A DNA stretch of 64,000 nucleotides from Methyloferula stellata AR4 (GTDB lineage: Bacteria > Pseudomonadota > Alphaproteobacteria > Rhizobiales > Beijerinckiaceae), in contig NZ_ARWA01000001.1 in the NCBI RefSeq assembly GCF_000385335.1, positions 3,364,001 to 3,428,000 of the forward strand. Reading direction: 5' to 3'. The notes below the pieces were generated by a model. The model made no database searches and was not told the origin of the DNA. It saw only the letters and a program-made list of their open reading frames with translations. Below, piece after piece: positions 17,459 through 26,728 of the stretch. Made by a program: the position numbers and the translations under genes. Each line of letters starts with the position of its first letter. Within the stretch, counting starts at the first letter, position 1.

Positions 17459-17687
17459 GGAATCGTCCCCAGCATCGCGTGGCTGGCACTGTCCGGTGGG
17501 GCGGTGCTGACGGTGGGCTTCACGTTTTTTTTCGAACCTGCGGGCTCAGATCCTGATGACCGGCATATTGTCAGCCCTCGTGTTCCTGGGGCTGCTTGTC
17601 ATCGTATCGATCGATCATCCCTTCACTGGTCCAGCCTTCGTCGGCAGCGAGCCGCTTCAGCGGGTGGTCGAGGACTTTGGAAGTTGA
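17459..17687 (+). pseudogene. DUF4239 membrane-protein gene remnant, frameshifted
   Basis: Only the C-terminal quarter of a DUF4239 (bestrophin-like) membrane protein is present. The first part reads IVPSIAWLALSGGAVLTVGF in one frame, the rest (ILMTGILSALVFLGLLVIVS, ending VVEDFGS) in another. The switch lies at a run of eight T (17525-17532); with seven T the two parts join as TFFSNLRAQIL. No upstream 5' portion exists, since the helicase gene ends at 17377, so this is an orphan fragment left by deletion. Confidence 0.7.
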
Positions 17688-17747
17688 ACGCGCGTCGCAA
17701 GCATTGGATCACGATGATTCGTGATCGACGCTAACGGCTTAAAGACT

Positions 17748-17787
17748 CGAAATAAAAGAACCTCCAGCGTCGGGACAGCGCTGGAGG
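17748..17787 (-). terminator. Rho-independent terminator for the ClC gene
   Basis: Reading the minus strand, a 9-bp stem CCTCCAGCG/CGCTGGAGG (17761-17787, 9-base loop) is followed directly by TTCTTTTATTT. It lies about 120 bases beyond the stop codon of the minus-strand ClC gene, in the right orientation to end its transcript. Confidence 0.7.
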
Positions 17788-17824
17788 CGAGGTGATGCCA
17801 GTTGGAACGAGATGAACCCGAGCC

Positions 17825-17844
17825 GTATATGGTATGCCATATAC
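17825..17844. repeat. 8-bp perfect inverted repeat
   Basis: GTATATGG and CCATATAC are separated by TATG, in the AT-rich gap downstream of the ClC gene. It looks like an operator or a small hairpin, but no gene starts nearby in either direction, so its role is unclear. Confidence 0.4.
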
Positions 17845-17908
17845 TGTATTCTATGTCTATTGTGCCGAAAGTCGTGCTCACCCGCTGATGGGGCTGGAAT
17901 GACCGCGC

Positions 17909-19243
17909 TCATTCTTCGACCTCTGCCAGTTCTTCCGGCTTGCCGCCCAGAGCTCTCACAAAATTCTTCGCCAGTGCGTGATAGAGCCCCTCATTGTAGA
18001 TGAGCTTGGAGCAGGCCGTCGCAATGACCGCTGCGACCATCAAGGGAATGATCATCGCGTGGTCCTCGGTCATCTCGCCGACGATGACGAAAGACGTCAT
18101 CGGCGCCTGCACCACGCCGGAGAGATAGGCGACCATGCCGAGCAGCGCCAAGGCGCCGATCGGCACATTATGAAAGAGCGGGCTTAAGTCGACACCAAGC
18201 CCCGCGCCGATCGAAAGAGAGGGCGCGAAAAGGCCGCCCGGAATCCCGCTGATGGAAGAAAAGATCGTCGCCAAAAATTTCCAGGATGCGAAAGAAAAGG
18301 CCTGGGTGTTCTCGCCATGCACGATGGCGCGGGCCTGCTCGTAGCCCGTGCCATGCACGGTGCCGCCCGAGAAAAATCCGCATATGGCGACGCCGAGCCC
18401 GCAAAGAATGGCAAAGACGATCGGATGGCGCCAGATCCAGCCGCCGACCGTGCCCGGCAGGCCATTGCCGAAGAGGATCAAAATGCGGCTGAAGAGTCCG
18501 CCGCTTAAGCCCCCCGCTATGCCGCAGACCGGCACCACCGCCCAAGCGGGTCCAAGCGGGAGCACCGCCGGCGTCGAGCCGAAATAAGCGTAGTCGCCGA
18601 CGATGGCGAGCGAGGTCAGGCCCGCGGCGATGACCGCTCCGAGCACAAGCCCGTTGGTCTTGGACTCGAACGATCGGCTCATCTCCTCGATGCCGAAGAC
18701 GATGCCTGCGAGCGGCGTGTTGAAGGCCGCTGCGATCCCCGCCGCAGATCCGGCGAGCAGAAGCCCGTTCTGCCGATAGGGTGAGAGCCAGGCGAAGGAC
18801 CCCATGATCGCGGCGCCGACTTGCACACTAGGCCCCTCGCGGCCGATCGAGGCGCCGGAGAGAAAACCAAGCATCATGACGAGGACCTTGCCGAAGGCGA
18901 CGCGCAGCGACACGAGGCGCAACCGCGCCGTTCGGTCGGCGACCTGAGTCGCCGCGATCACCTGCGGAATGCCGCTGCCCTGCGATCCGGGGAAAAAATT
19001 GCGCGCGAGATAAGCGCAGAAGCCGAAGCCAAGCGGCGTCACGAAGAAGGGCACATAGGGCCAGAGGCTCAGCATGTGCCGGAAATAGGACTGCGTGATG
19101 TCGGCGAGGAAGGCCATGACGATCGCCGCCAGACCGACGCAAATGCCGCCGATCAGAAACAGAAACCGGCGGCGCCATGTCTTATAGGCGATCCGCGACA
19201 GGCCGAAGAGATGCTGAATATAACGGCTGTCTATGATCGCCAC
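17909..19243 (-). CDS. ClC-family chloride channel/antiporter
   Basis: Inner-membrane chloride channel or Cl-/H+ antiporter of 444 residues with about ten hydrophobic helices. The three selectivity signatures are present: GSGIPQ (89-94), GREGPSV (134-140, with the gating glutamate E136) and GGLFAPSL in the C-terminal half. There is no C-terminal CBS pair. No proton-glutamate assignment was made. The gene is transcribed alone, with a terminator downstream and aroC ending behind it. Confidence 0.93.
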   Translation of the reverse strand: MAIIDSRYIQHLFGLSRIAYKTWRRRFLFLIGGICVGLAAIVMAFLADITQSYFRHMLSLWPYVPFFVTPLGFGFCAYLARNFFPGSQGSGIPQVIAATQVADRTARLRLVSLRVAFGKVLVMMLGFLSGASIGREGPSVQVGAAIMGSFAWLSPYRQNGLLLAGSAAGIAAAFNTPLAGIVFGIEEMSRSFESKTNGLVLGAVIAAGLTSLAIVGDYAYFGSTPAVLPLGPAWAVVPVCGIAGGLSGGLFSRILILFGNGLPGTVGGWIWRHPIVFAILCGLGVAICGFFSGGTVHGTGYEQARAIVHGENTQAFSFASWKFLATIFSSISGIPGGLFAPSLSIGAGLGVDLSPLFHNVPIGALALLGMVAYLSGVVQAPMTSFVIVGEMTEDHAMIIPLMVAAVIATACSKLIYNEGLYHALAKNFVRALGGKPEELAEVEE

Positions 19244-19267
19244 CGCACGCCCTACCCTACCTCGGCC

Positions 19268-20359
19268 TCAACCGCCTATTTGTCCGCGATGGCGGAGGAA
19301 CTGATCGGCCAGCACGCAGGCGACCATGGCTTCCCCAACCGGCACGGCCCTGATGCCGACACAAGGATCATGCCGGCCGGTCGTCGAAACCGTCGTATCA
19401 TGCCCCGCCCGGTCGATGGTCTGGCGCGGCGTCAGGATCGACGAGGTCGGTTTCACCGCGAAGCGCGCGACGATCGGCTGGCCCGTCGAAATGCCGCCCA
19501 AAATGCCGCCGGCATGATTGGAGAGAAAGATGGGCTCGCCGTCATTGCCCATGCGCATCTCATCGGCATTTTCTTCACCCGACAGAGCGGCGGCGGCGAA
19601 ACCCTCGCCGATTTCGACGCCCTTCACGGCATTGATCGACATTAAAGCCGCGGCCAATTCGCTATCGAGCTTGCCGTAAATCGGGGCGCCCCAGCCGACC
19701 GGCACGCCCTCGGCGACGATCTCGATCACCGCGCCCGCCGATGATCCGGCCTTGCGGATCTCGTCGAGATAGGCTTCGAAAAAAGCCGCCGCCTTGGCGT
19801 CCGGGCAAAAAAACGGATTGCGGTCGATCTCGGCCCAATCCCAACGCGCACGATCGATCTTATGCGGTCCGATCTGCACCAAGGCGCCGCGAATCTCGAC
19901 GCCCGCAATCACCTTGCGCGCGACGGCACCGGCGGCCACACGGGTCGCGGTTTCGCGGGCCGACGAGCGGCCGCCGCCGCGCGGGTCGCGCAGGCCATAT
20001 TTGGCATCGTATGTATAATCCGCATGGCCGGGACGGTATTTGTCCTTGATCGCGTCGTAGTCTTTGGAGCGCTGATCGGTGTTTTCGATCATCAGCCCGA
20101 TCGGCGCGCCGGTCGTGACCTGCTCGGCCCAGCGCTCGTCGACATAGACGCCGGACAGGATCTTCACGAGATCCTCTTCCTTGCGCTGCGTCGTGAAGCG
20201 GGACTGGCCGGGCTTGCGCTTGTCGAGATGGAGCTGAATGTCGGCTTCCGTCAGAGGAATGCCGGGCGGACAGCCATCGACGACGCAACCGATCGCCGGC
20301 CCATGGCTTTCGCCGAAGGTCGTGACGCGGAAAAGATGGCCGAATGTATTGTGGGACAT
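19268..20359 (-). CDS. aroC: chorismate synthase
   Basis: Last step of the shikimate pathway: converts 5-enolpyruvylshikimate 3-phosphate to chorismate using reduced FMN. Family signatures are all present: [12 protein letters not shown] near the N-terminus, RPGHADYTY and [14 protein letters not shown] in the middle, and [15 protein letters not shown] near the C-terminus. The length of 363 residues is normal. The frame is open a further 43 codons upstream, but those codons lie inside a palindromic repeat, so ATG 20359 ([10 protein letters not shown]) is the start. Confidence 0.95.
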   Translation of the reverse strand: MSHNTFGHLFRVTTFGESHGPAIGCVVDGCPPGIPLTEADIQLHLDKRKPGQSRFTTQRKEEDLVKILSGVYVDERWAEQVTTGAPIGLMIENTDQRSKDYDAIKDKYRPGHADYTYDAKYGLRDPRGGGRSSARETATRVAAGAVARKVIAGVEIRGALVQIGPHKIDRARWDWAEIDRNPFFCPDAKAAAFFEAYLDEIRKAGSSAGAVIEIVAEGVPVGWGAPIYGKLDSELAAALMSINAVKGVEIGEGFAAAALSGEENADEMRMGNDGEPIFLSNHAGGILGGISTGQPIVARFAVKPTSSILTPRQTIDRAGHDTTVSTTGRHDPCVGIRAVPVGEAMVACVLADQFLRHRGQIGG

Positions 20360-20378
20360 GGGCTCAAACAGGATGCGC

Positions 20379-20511
20379 AAACCCTCTCCCTGTGGGAGAG
20401 GGTGGTCAGCGGAGCTGACCGGATGAGGGGTTGCGATGCAGCAATTGAGGGACCGTAACCCCTCATCCGCCTCGCATTCGCTCGGCACCTTCTCCCACAG
20501 GGAGAAGGTTT
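20379..20511. repeat. dispersed palindromic repeat (CTCTCCC...GGGAGA type)
   Basis: A roughly 130-base element with outer arms AACCCTCTCCCTGTGGGAG / CTCCCACAGGGAGAAGGTT and inner arms CCGGATGAGGGGTT / AACCCCTCATCCG, able to fold as one long hairpin. A related copy is at 62584-62720. The type is widespread in proteobacterial intergenic spacers. This copy sits just upstream of aroC and creates a spurious extension of its reading frame. Confidence 0.85.
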
Positions 20512-20586
20512 AACCAATCCCTTTGTATGACCCTTAAAGCTCATACGAAAGATGAAGCGCAGCCTGGCCCGAAGCGCAAAAACCCT

Positions 20587-23500
20587 TCAGGCAGCAGCCT
20601 TTACGGGTTCTTTCTGGATTGCTTTTTCAACCGCCTTCGGCTCAGCCGGAGAGCCGACCCATTCCGAATTGGCCGGAATGTGCTCGCCCTTCATGACGAG
20701 GGTCAGAGGTCCGAGCCGCGCATAATCGCCGACATGCGTGTCGTAAAGAACGGTCGAGCCCGCGCCGACCGCCACGCCCTTGCCGACATGGATACGGCCG
20801 ACCTTCATCACCCGGTCCTCGTAAAGATGCGTCTGCAGGGCGCACATGGAGTTCAGCGCCGCATAATCGCCGACGGTCACGCAATCGAACTCGGTGATGT
20901 CGGTCATGTCCATATAGACGCCGCGGCCGAATTTGGCACCGAAAACCCGCAAGATCCAAGGCAGGAACGGGGTGCCGCGCAGATGGTCGAGCAGCACGCG
21001 CCCGACCATGCCGGCATAGATCACCGCGACCGCCTCGGTCCGCATCGCCCACCAGGACCACATGGGCTTCGTCATCGGCTCATAGCGGCCCATGGTCAGC
21101 CATTTGATCGCAACGACCACCGCCGTCAGGCCGAGCGTGATCGCCACAGCCGAGATGATGAAAAGCTTCGCAACCTCGGCATAGTGGCCCTCAATCACGG
21201 CCCGGCTGAACCATTCGACCGCCCAGGTGCCGAACGTAATGAAGAGCATGGTCGGCATCGATATTGTGATCGCCTCGAAACCAGCTCTTGCGAATTTCTT
21301 CCAGCGTGGCGCCTCATAGGTCCAATTGGCATTGCCCGTATCGAATCTTTGCCGCACGGGCAGCTTGATCGGCGGCGAGCCGAACCACGTATCTCCGGGG
21401 CTCATCAATTCATTCGCCGGTGGCTTCGACTTGATGCCGATCAGCGCATTATTGGGGATTTCGGCGCCGGCCGGCACGACGGCGCTGTTGCCGACGAAGA
21501 CCCGCGAGCCGGTCTTCACATGTTTCAGATACATCCAGCCGCGGCGGATCTCCTCGTCGCCGAGCACGACCTCGTCGGCGATGAAACATTTCTCGCCGAT
21601 CTCGACAAGGTCGTAGCGGCCGGACAGATTGGTGGAAATCTCCGCGTCCTTGCCGATCTTGGCGCCCATCAGCCGGTACCAGCCCTGCATATAGATGGTC
21701 GCAAAGAGCGAGGAGAGTGTTTCGAGCGTGATTTCGGACGCGAGCGCAACCGACCATTTGCGGAAATAGAACCAGGAATGGATCGAATAGGTGCCTTCCT
21801 TCACGCTCGGCAAAACGATCCAGCGGAACAGGATGATAAAGCCGACCGTGGCGAGCACGGTGACAAAAGCCGTCGGCCAGGCCATGACCGGGATCATGGC
21901 CATGTAGAGCCCCCGGTCGACATCGGCGATGCCGATCAGATCGTCGATCTTGTCGAAGACCCAGAAGGCTGGAATGATCGGCAAAAGCCCAAGCGGCGGA
22001 ATGACGAGAAGCATGAGCGTATAAAGCGCATTCATCACAGTGCGACGCAGCGGCGACGCCGTGGCCTGCGGATCAAGCGCGGCCTGATCGACAATGCCGA
22101 CTTTGGTTCCCGGCGATCCGTCCCAAACCTCCCAGGCGCCAACATGCGTATTGGCGCCGATCGACGTCAGGTCGCGCAATTCGGCGCCCTCGTCCAGGAC
22201 GACGTTTTCTTCGATCACGCAGGACGAGCCTATATAGGCGTCCCGGCCGATCGTAATCTCGCCGATGATGAGTTCATTGCCTTCGACCCGCGCATTGGCG
22301 AAAGTCGCGAAGGAGCCGATATTGGCGCCATCGCCGATGCTGATCAGGTCAAAGGCACCCGCCTCGATTTCGGCGAGAAGTGTATCCTTGCCGATCTTCG
22401 CGCCGACCACCTTCATGTAAAGCGGCAAAAGCGGCGTGCCGTGAAACCATCTGGTGTGGACCAGTCCTAAAAAGCGCTTGGACAGCCACCAGCGGTAATA
22501 ATAAACGCCCCAAAGCGGATAGCGGCCCGGTTTGGTCCGGCCGATGATTGCCCATTTGGCGGCAATCGCAATCACCAGAATCGCGATATTGATCGAGATA
22601 TAAACGCCGAGCAGCGAGGCCACTTCCTCGAAGATCGACGCATCCGTATCCGTGAGCAGCATATAGCTCACGAAAACCCCGAGCCATTCCGCCGTCACGA
22701 GCCCGAGAATGATCGGCAGCACGATCAATTGCGCGAGGCCGCAGAGGAAATGCCGCAGAAACGGCGGCGGCGTGAAGGACAGATCGCGCGGCGGCCCGAT
22801 ATCGCCCGATTTTTTGTCGAGCAGGTCCGCGAGCAAGCGCAAGGAGCGCGCCGTATAGACGTCCTGCAACGTAATGCCTGCGAGCGCCGGCGTTTCGCGC
22901 ACGATCGAGATGAGACGCGCGGCGAGCAGCGAATGACCGCCAAGATCGGTGAAGAAATCCGCATCGAACGGGATGGCTTGCGGCGGCAAGACACGCTGCG
23001 CCGCGGCAAGCAGCTTGGCTTCGGTTTCGGTGCGGGGATCTTCCTGGACTTCGTTGCTCCCAACGGAGTGCAGCTCGACCTTCTTCAGGAAATTGCGGTC
23101 GACCTTGCCCGACGGCAGCCGCGGCAGGCTGTCCACCGGCTCATACCGGTTCGGCAGCATATAGGCCGGCAAATGGGCGCGCAGAAGATTGCGCATGGTG
23201 GCGGGATCGAGTGCGGCCCCCGCGACGGCGACGACGAAGGCCACGAGTTCTTCGACGCCCGCTTCGCCTCTTTGGACGACGGCGGCTTGCGAAATCTGCG
23301 GCAGATCGGTGAGCTTGGCTTCGATCTCCCCGAGCTCCACGCGAAAGCCGCGCACTTTGACCTGATCGTCGATCCGGCCGCGAAAGATGAGGTTGCCCTG
23401 CGGATCGATGAGAACGGCATCGCCCGACCGGTAAAGCCGTCCGTCCGAAGCCGTCGCATCGAACGGGTTGGCGATGAATTTTTCCGCCGTCAGCGTCTCG

Positions 23501-24717
23501 CGGTTGAGATAGCCCGTAGCAATGCCGGGTCCGCCGATCAGGAGCTCACCCTCGATGCCTGCTCCGAGGAGCCGCAACTCGTCATCTGCCACATAGCAGG
23601 TGTAATTCGGGATCGGCTGTCCGATCGTGACCGGCTCATTCGGATGGACTTCCGAGATCGTCGCAACGACGGTCGCCTCGGTAGGCCCGTAGGAATTGAA
23701 GATGGTGCGCCCGGCCTTGCACCAGCGGGCACCGAGCGCGGGCGGACAGGCTTCGCCGCCCAAAATGATGATCCGCAAGGTTGCGACATCGCGCGGCAGA
23801 AGCGACAGCAGAGTCGGGACCGTGTCCAGCACGGTGACGCCATAGGCTTCGAGAAGATCCGGGAGCTTGTCGGCTTCCGCCATAATCTCCGGCGTCGCGA
23901 CGAAGAGGCTCGCCCCGACGAGATAGGGAAGCCAGATTTCTTCCATGGAGAGATCGAAGGCGACCGAGGCGCCCTGGAAAACGATATCGTTCTCGCTCAG
24001 CCGGTAGACTTCATTGGCGGCGCGCAAATAATGACAAATATTGCGGCTCGAAATGACGATGCCTTTCGGCATGCCGGTCGAGCCCGACGTATAGATGAGA
24101 TAGGCCGGGTGATCCGGCGTCGCGCCGAGCACGCGCGCATCGACCTTGGTGCGATCGGTCGGGTCGATGAGATCGGCCGGGATCACGATGGGGCAAGCAG
24201 CATGCGCGCGCGCGGTCTCGACGAAGGACGGTGCCGTCAGCAGCAGTGAGGCTTGTGCATCGGTAAGGCAGGTCGCGACGCGGTCGGCGGGCGCATCCGC
24301 GTCGAAGGGCAGCCAGGCGGCGCCTGTCTTGGCGATGCCGATCTGGGCGATCAGGAGATCCTGGCCGCGCGCCATCCAGAGGCCGACGACATGGCCGGGG
24401 CGTACACCGCGATGATAAAGGCCGCGCGCTATGGCTTCGGCCTGTGCCTCGACCTCTCCATAGGTGAGCCGAGCCTCGGGCGTGATCATGGCGACGGCTT
24501 GCGGATCGGCGCGGACGGTGGCGGCGAAGATTTCGGACAAGAGCTCGTCGCGGATCAGGTGCGGACGAACCGGACCGCGCAGACCAGCCTTCGCCGCGGG
24601 ACTCTCCGACGCCACAGAAGCTAATGTCACGCCTTCGTCTTTGACCGTCTGGTACAGAGCCATATCGCTTTCGAGGTCGGCCAACGCGTGCGGCGGGTGA
24701 AAACTCGGAACCCTCAT
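20587..24717 (-). CDS. single-module NRPS of Pls (poly-amino-acid synthetase) architecture
   Basis: 1376-residue membrane-bound synthetase. Residues 60-545 are an amino-acid adenylation domain with YTSGSTGMPKG (209-219), FDLSMEEIW (254-262), NSYGPTEATV (341-350), GRIDDQVKVRGFRVELGEIE and PSGKVDR. Residues 560-635 are a carrier domain with phosphopantetheine Ser596 in DLGGHSL. The rest is three tandem units, each a membrane helix pair followed by a hexapeptide-type domain: about 652-880, 890-1120 and 1145-1365, each with a GAKIGK/GAKFGR motif. This A-T-(TM-C)x3 layout is that of epsilon-poly-lysine synthetase and the TIGR02353 terminal domain. Motif alignment suggests D-L-E at code positions 235/236/239; the substrate is not predictable. 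No condensation or thioesterase domain is present. Confidence 0.9.
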   Translation of the reverse strand: MRVPSFHPPHALADLESDMALYQTVKDEGVTLASVASESPAAKAGLRGPVRPHLIRDELLSEIFAATVRADPQAVAMITPEARLTYGEVEAQAEAIARGLYHRGVRPGHVVGLWMARGQDLLIAQIGIAKTGAAWLPFDADAPADRVATCLTDAQASLLLTAPSFVETARAHAACPIVIPADLIDPTDRTKVDARVLGATPDHPAYLIYTSGSTGMPKGIVISSRNICHYLRAANEVYRLSENDIVFQGASVAFDLSMEEIWLPYLVGASLFVATPEIMAEADKLPDLLEAYGVTVLDTVPTLLSLLPRDVATLRIIILGGEACPPALGARWCKAGRTIFNSYGPTEATVVATISEVHPNEPVTIGQPIPNYTCYVADDELRLLGAGIEGELLIGGPGIATGYLNRETLTAEKFIANPFDATASDGRLYRSGDAVLIDPQGNLIFRGRIDDQVKVRGFRVELGEIEAKLTDLPQISQAAVVQRGEAGVEELVAFVVAVAGAALDPATMRNLLRAHLPAYMLPNRYEPVDSLPRLPSGKVDRNFLKKVELHSVGSNEVQEDPRTETEAKLLAAAQRVLPPQAIPFDADFFTDLGGHSLLAARLISIVRETPALAGITLQDVYTARSLRLLADLLDKKSGDIGPPRDLSFTPPPFLRHFLCGLAQLIVLPIILGLVTAEWLGVFVSYMLLTDTDASIFEEVASLLGVYISINIAILVIAIAAKWAIIGRTKPGRYPLWGVYYYRWWLSKRFLGLVHTRWFHGTPLLPLYMKVVGAKIGKDTLLAEIEAGAFDLISIGDGANIGSFATFANARVEGNELIIGEITIGRDAYIGSSCVIEENVVLDEGAELRDLTSIGANTHVGAWEVWDGSPGTKVGIVDQAALDPQATASPLRRTVMNALYTLMLLVIPPLGLLPIIPAFWVFDKIDDLIGIADVDRGLYMAMIPVMAWPTAFVTVLATVGFIILFRWIVLPSVKEGTYSIHSWFYFRKWSVALASEITLETLSSLFATIYMQGWYRLMGAKIGKDAEISTNLSGRYDLVEIGEKCFIADEVVLGDEEIRRGWMYLKHVKTGSRVFVGNSAVVPAGAEIPNNALIGIKSKPPANELMSPGDTWFGSPPIKLPVRQRFDTGNANWTYEAPRWKKFARAGFEAITISMPTMLFITFGTWAVEWFSRAVIEGHYAEVAKLFIISAVAITLGLTAVVVAIKWLTMGRYEPMTKPMWSWWAMRTEAVAVIYAGMVGRVLLDHLRGTPFLPWILRVFGAKFGRGVYMDMTDITEFDCVTVGDYAALNSMCALQTHLYEDRVMKVGRIHVGKGVAVGAGSTVLYDTHVGDYARLGPLTLVMKGEHIPANSEWVGSPAEPKAVEKAIQKEPVKAAA

Positions 24718-24984
24718 CCGAGCCTAACCTTATATCCTGGCAGGTTCTTTGTGGTAAATGACTGGAGGTGGATTGGATGCCTAGCAAGGGATTGTGACAG
24801 CCGTGCCTGACGATGCCGCAGGTGTCAGCTCCCTACAACAACACATTTATCAGATACTTAATCTGAATTTCTGATGAATGGCGGGAGCAAGGGCCAGGCG
24901 CGCCAATCGACGAAGAGCGGCTGAAGAAGCCGGTCGAAGGAATCGCGGCGGCCAGAAAGGAGCTCCCTTTCCGGATCAATGCGC
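24718..24984. other. intergenic region between Pls-like gene and fabI
   Basis: No supported gene. The left part (24840-24880) is AT-rich and is the likely promoter region of the minus-strand Pls-like gene. Near 24955-24974 a short imperfect hairpin (GAAAGG...CCTTTC) lies just past the fabI stop and could end its transcript, although it lacks a T-run. A coding-like stretch (DEWREQGPGAPIDEERL) reads on the plus strand at about 24875-24980 but has no start or family match. Confidence 0.4.
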
Positions 24985-25842
24985 TCAGTCCTTATTGTTC
25001 TGAACCGAAATGTCGGGTGCCGCCGGATTTTTCATGCCGACGACATGATAGCCCGCATCGACATGCAGGATTTCGCCGGTGATGCCGCGTGCCATCGGGG
25101 ACAGCAGAAAAGCCGCGCTTTCGCCGACCTCCTCGATCGTCACGGACCGCCGCAGCGGTGCGTTATATTCGTTCCATTTCAGGATATAGCGGAAATCGCC
25201 GATGCCGGACGCGGCCAGGGTCTTGATCGGTCCCGCCGAAATCGCGTTGACGCGAATGTTCTTCTCGCCGAGATCGGCCGCCAGATAGCGCACCGAGGCC
25301 TCGAGCGCGGCCTTCGCCACCCCCATGACGTTATAATGCGGCATCCATTTTTCGGCGCCGTAATAGGTGAGCGTCAGCATCGAGCCGCCATCAGTCATCA
25401 GCTTTTCGGCCCGCTGGGCGATGGCTGTGAAGGAATAGCAGGAGATCAGCATCGAATTGACGAAATTATCCGCCGTCGTGTCGACATAGCGCCCGGTCAG
25501 CTGATCCTTGTCGGAAAAAGCGACACAATGGACGACGAAATCGAGCCTGCCCCAAATCCGGGCGATTTCGGCGAAAATAAAATCCACGGAGGCGACGTCG
25601 GTCACATCGCAAGGACCAAGGACCTGGGCATTGAGTTCCTGGGCGAGAGGCCGCACCCGTTTCTCGAGCGCCTCGCCCTGGAAGGTAAAGCCGAGTTCGG
25701 CGCCGGCACCGGCAGCCGCCTTGGCAATACCCCAGGCAATGGACCGGTTATTGGCAACGCCCAACACCAGACCGCGTTTCCCCGCCAAAATGCCGTGCTG
25801 GGGAGATCCGGTGACCGTTATTTCCGGCTGCGTCATACTCAA
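24985..25842 (-). CDS. fabI: enoyl-ACP reductase (NADH)
   Basis: Final reductive step of each fatty-acid elongation round. 285 residues. The cofactor motif GVANNRSIAWGIA, the strand GPCDVTD, and the catalytic YNVMGVAK (Tyr-x6-Lys spacing of FabI-type SDRs) are all present. The C-terminal AGPIKTLAASGIGDF segment forms the substrate lid and is close to other FabI proteins. It is divergent from the ECF sigma gene. A second ATG two codons downstream of 25842 is an equally possible start. Confidence 0.94.
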   Translation of the reverse strand: MSMTQPEITVTGSPQHGILAGKRGLVLGVANNRSIAWGIAKAAAGAGAELGFTFQGEALEKRVRPLAQELNAQVLGPCDVTDVASVDFIFAEIARIWGRLDFVVHCVAFSDKDQLTGRYVDTTADNFVNSMLISCYSFTAIAQRAEKLMTDGGSMLTLTYYGAEKWMPHYNVMGVAKAALEASVRYLAADLGEKNIRVNAISAGPIKTLAASGIGDFRYILKWNEYNAPLRRSVTIEEVGESAAFLLSPMARGITGEILHVDAGYHVVGMKNPAAPDISVQNNKD

Positions 25843-26180
25843 TCCGGACCAAGAGGAGGAAAGGCGGGCCAGGAAAGGCCGCGGGGACCTGCCGCGTTTA
25901 AGGGTTGGCTTTGCTTAGCGCAAGTCCGAAGGTTTGTGGAAATACCACCTTCCCTCGCACGAAATGACATGATTTTCATTTACAACCATAGGCAGGCGGC
26001 GCGGAGCGCTCTATGATTAAGCTTTAGAGCTAGGCTTGGCCCCCAGCCAGCTTGCGGCGAGCAGGGATATCCATCCCATTTTGCTCGGGACCTCAAGCGA
26101 TTTGTAGCTGGACTCAGGCGTTTGGAAACCACGGGAATCGCTTTCCGCCCAGATGGAAAGCGCCAGAGCGGAGCGCAGAG
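25843..26180. promoter_or_regulatory. divergent promoter region with inverted repeat before sigma gene
   Basis: 338 bases without a supported gene between fabI (minus) and the ECF sigma gene (plus). The stretch 25965-26010 is AT-rich. A perfect 8-bp inverted repeat CGCTTTCC/GGAAAGCG occupies 26139-26162, eighteen bases before the GTG start. A GGAAAC motif at about 26123, which resembles an ECF -35 element, could make the sigma gene autoregulated; no matching -10 element is obvious. Confidence 0.4.
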
Positions 26181-26720
26181 GTGAGCTTACGCGACGATTT
26201 GGGCCTCCTGACGCCGCGCCTGCGCCGTTATGCGCAGGCGCTGTCCAATGTCGTCCATATCCCGAGCGAAACGGCGGACGCGCTGGTCCAGCGCACCCTC
26301 ATGCATGCGCTGCAGACGGGCCCCTTGAACCCCAGATCCGATATGACGGTCTGGCTCTATTCGCTGCTGACACAATTTTATCGCGACGCACAAAACCGCC
26401 TACATGGCGCGACGGCGGCCGGCGAAAGCCGCAGTCTTTACGGCAGCACGATCAGCGACAAGCCCGTGGGGCACGGGCATCCGCCAGGCGGTTTGGGCGC
26501 CGGGCTCGCCGCCCTCACGCTGGAAGAACGCGAAGCGCTGCTCTTGGTCGTTCTCGAAGGCTTCAGCTATGGGCAGGCGTCGCATATTTTGCGGATCTCG
26601 CGCGGCATGCTGATCATCCGCCTGGCGCATGCCCGCGCCGCCTTGTCGAATTCCATCGGCGCCAAGGTCAGCCCCGGCCCGCAGCCGCGGCGTCCACCTT
26701 ATCTGCGCGTGATCAAATAG
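26181..26720 (+). CDS. ECF-type RNA polymerase sigma factor
   Basis: 179-residue sigma-70-family factor without region 1.1 or region 3. Region 2 is represented by LLTPRLRRYAQAL and the following helices to LLTQFYRDAQNR; region 4 by LTLEEREALLLVVLEGFSY, QASHILRISRGM and a final LAHARAAL helix that forms the HTH. The GTG at 26181 (VSLRDDLG) is chosen because upstream in-frame sequence has no sigma features. It is followed after eight bases by its probable anti-sigma factor. Confidence 0.82.
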   Translation: MSLRDDLGLLTPRLRRYAQALSNVVHIPSETADALVQRTLMHALQTGPLNPRSDMTVWLYSLLTQFYRDAQNRLHGATAAGESRSLYGSTISDKPVGHGHPPGGLGAGLAALTLEEREALLLVVLEGFSYGQASHILRISRGMLIIRLAHARAALSNSIGAKVSPGPQPRRPPYLRVIK

Positions 26721-26728
26721 GAAAAGCC

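Noticed and set aside
20527-22470. Long plus-strand open frame antisense to the Pls-like gene
   Set aside because: Rich in Arg, His and Asp with no motif; it mirrors the codon pattern of the real gene on the other strand.
24875-24980. Possible remnant reading DEWREQGPGAPIDEERL before fabI
   Set aside because: No start, no family match and no supporting context.
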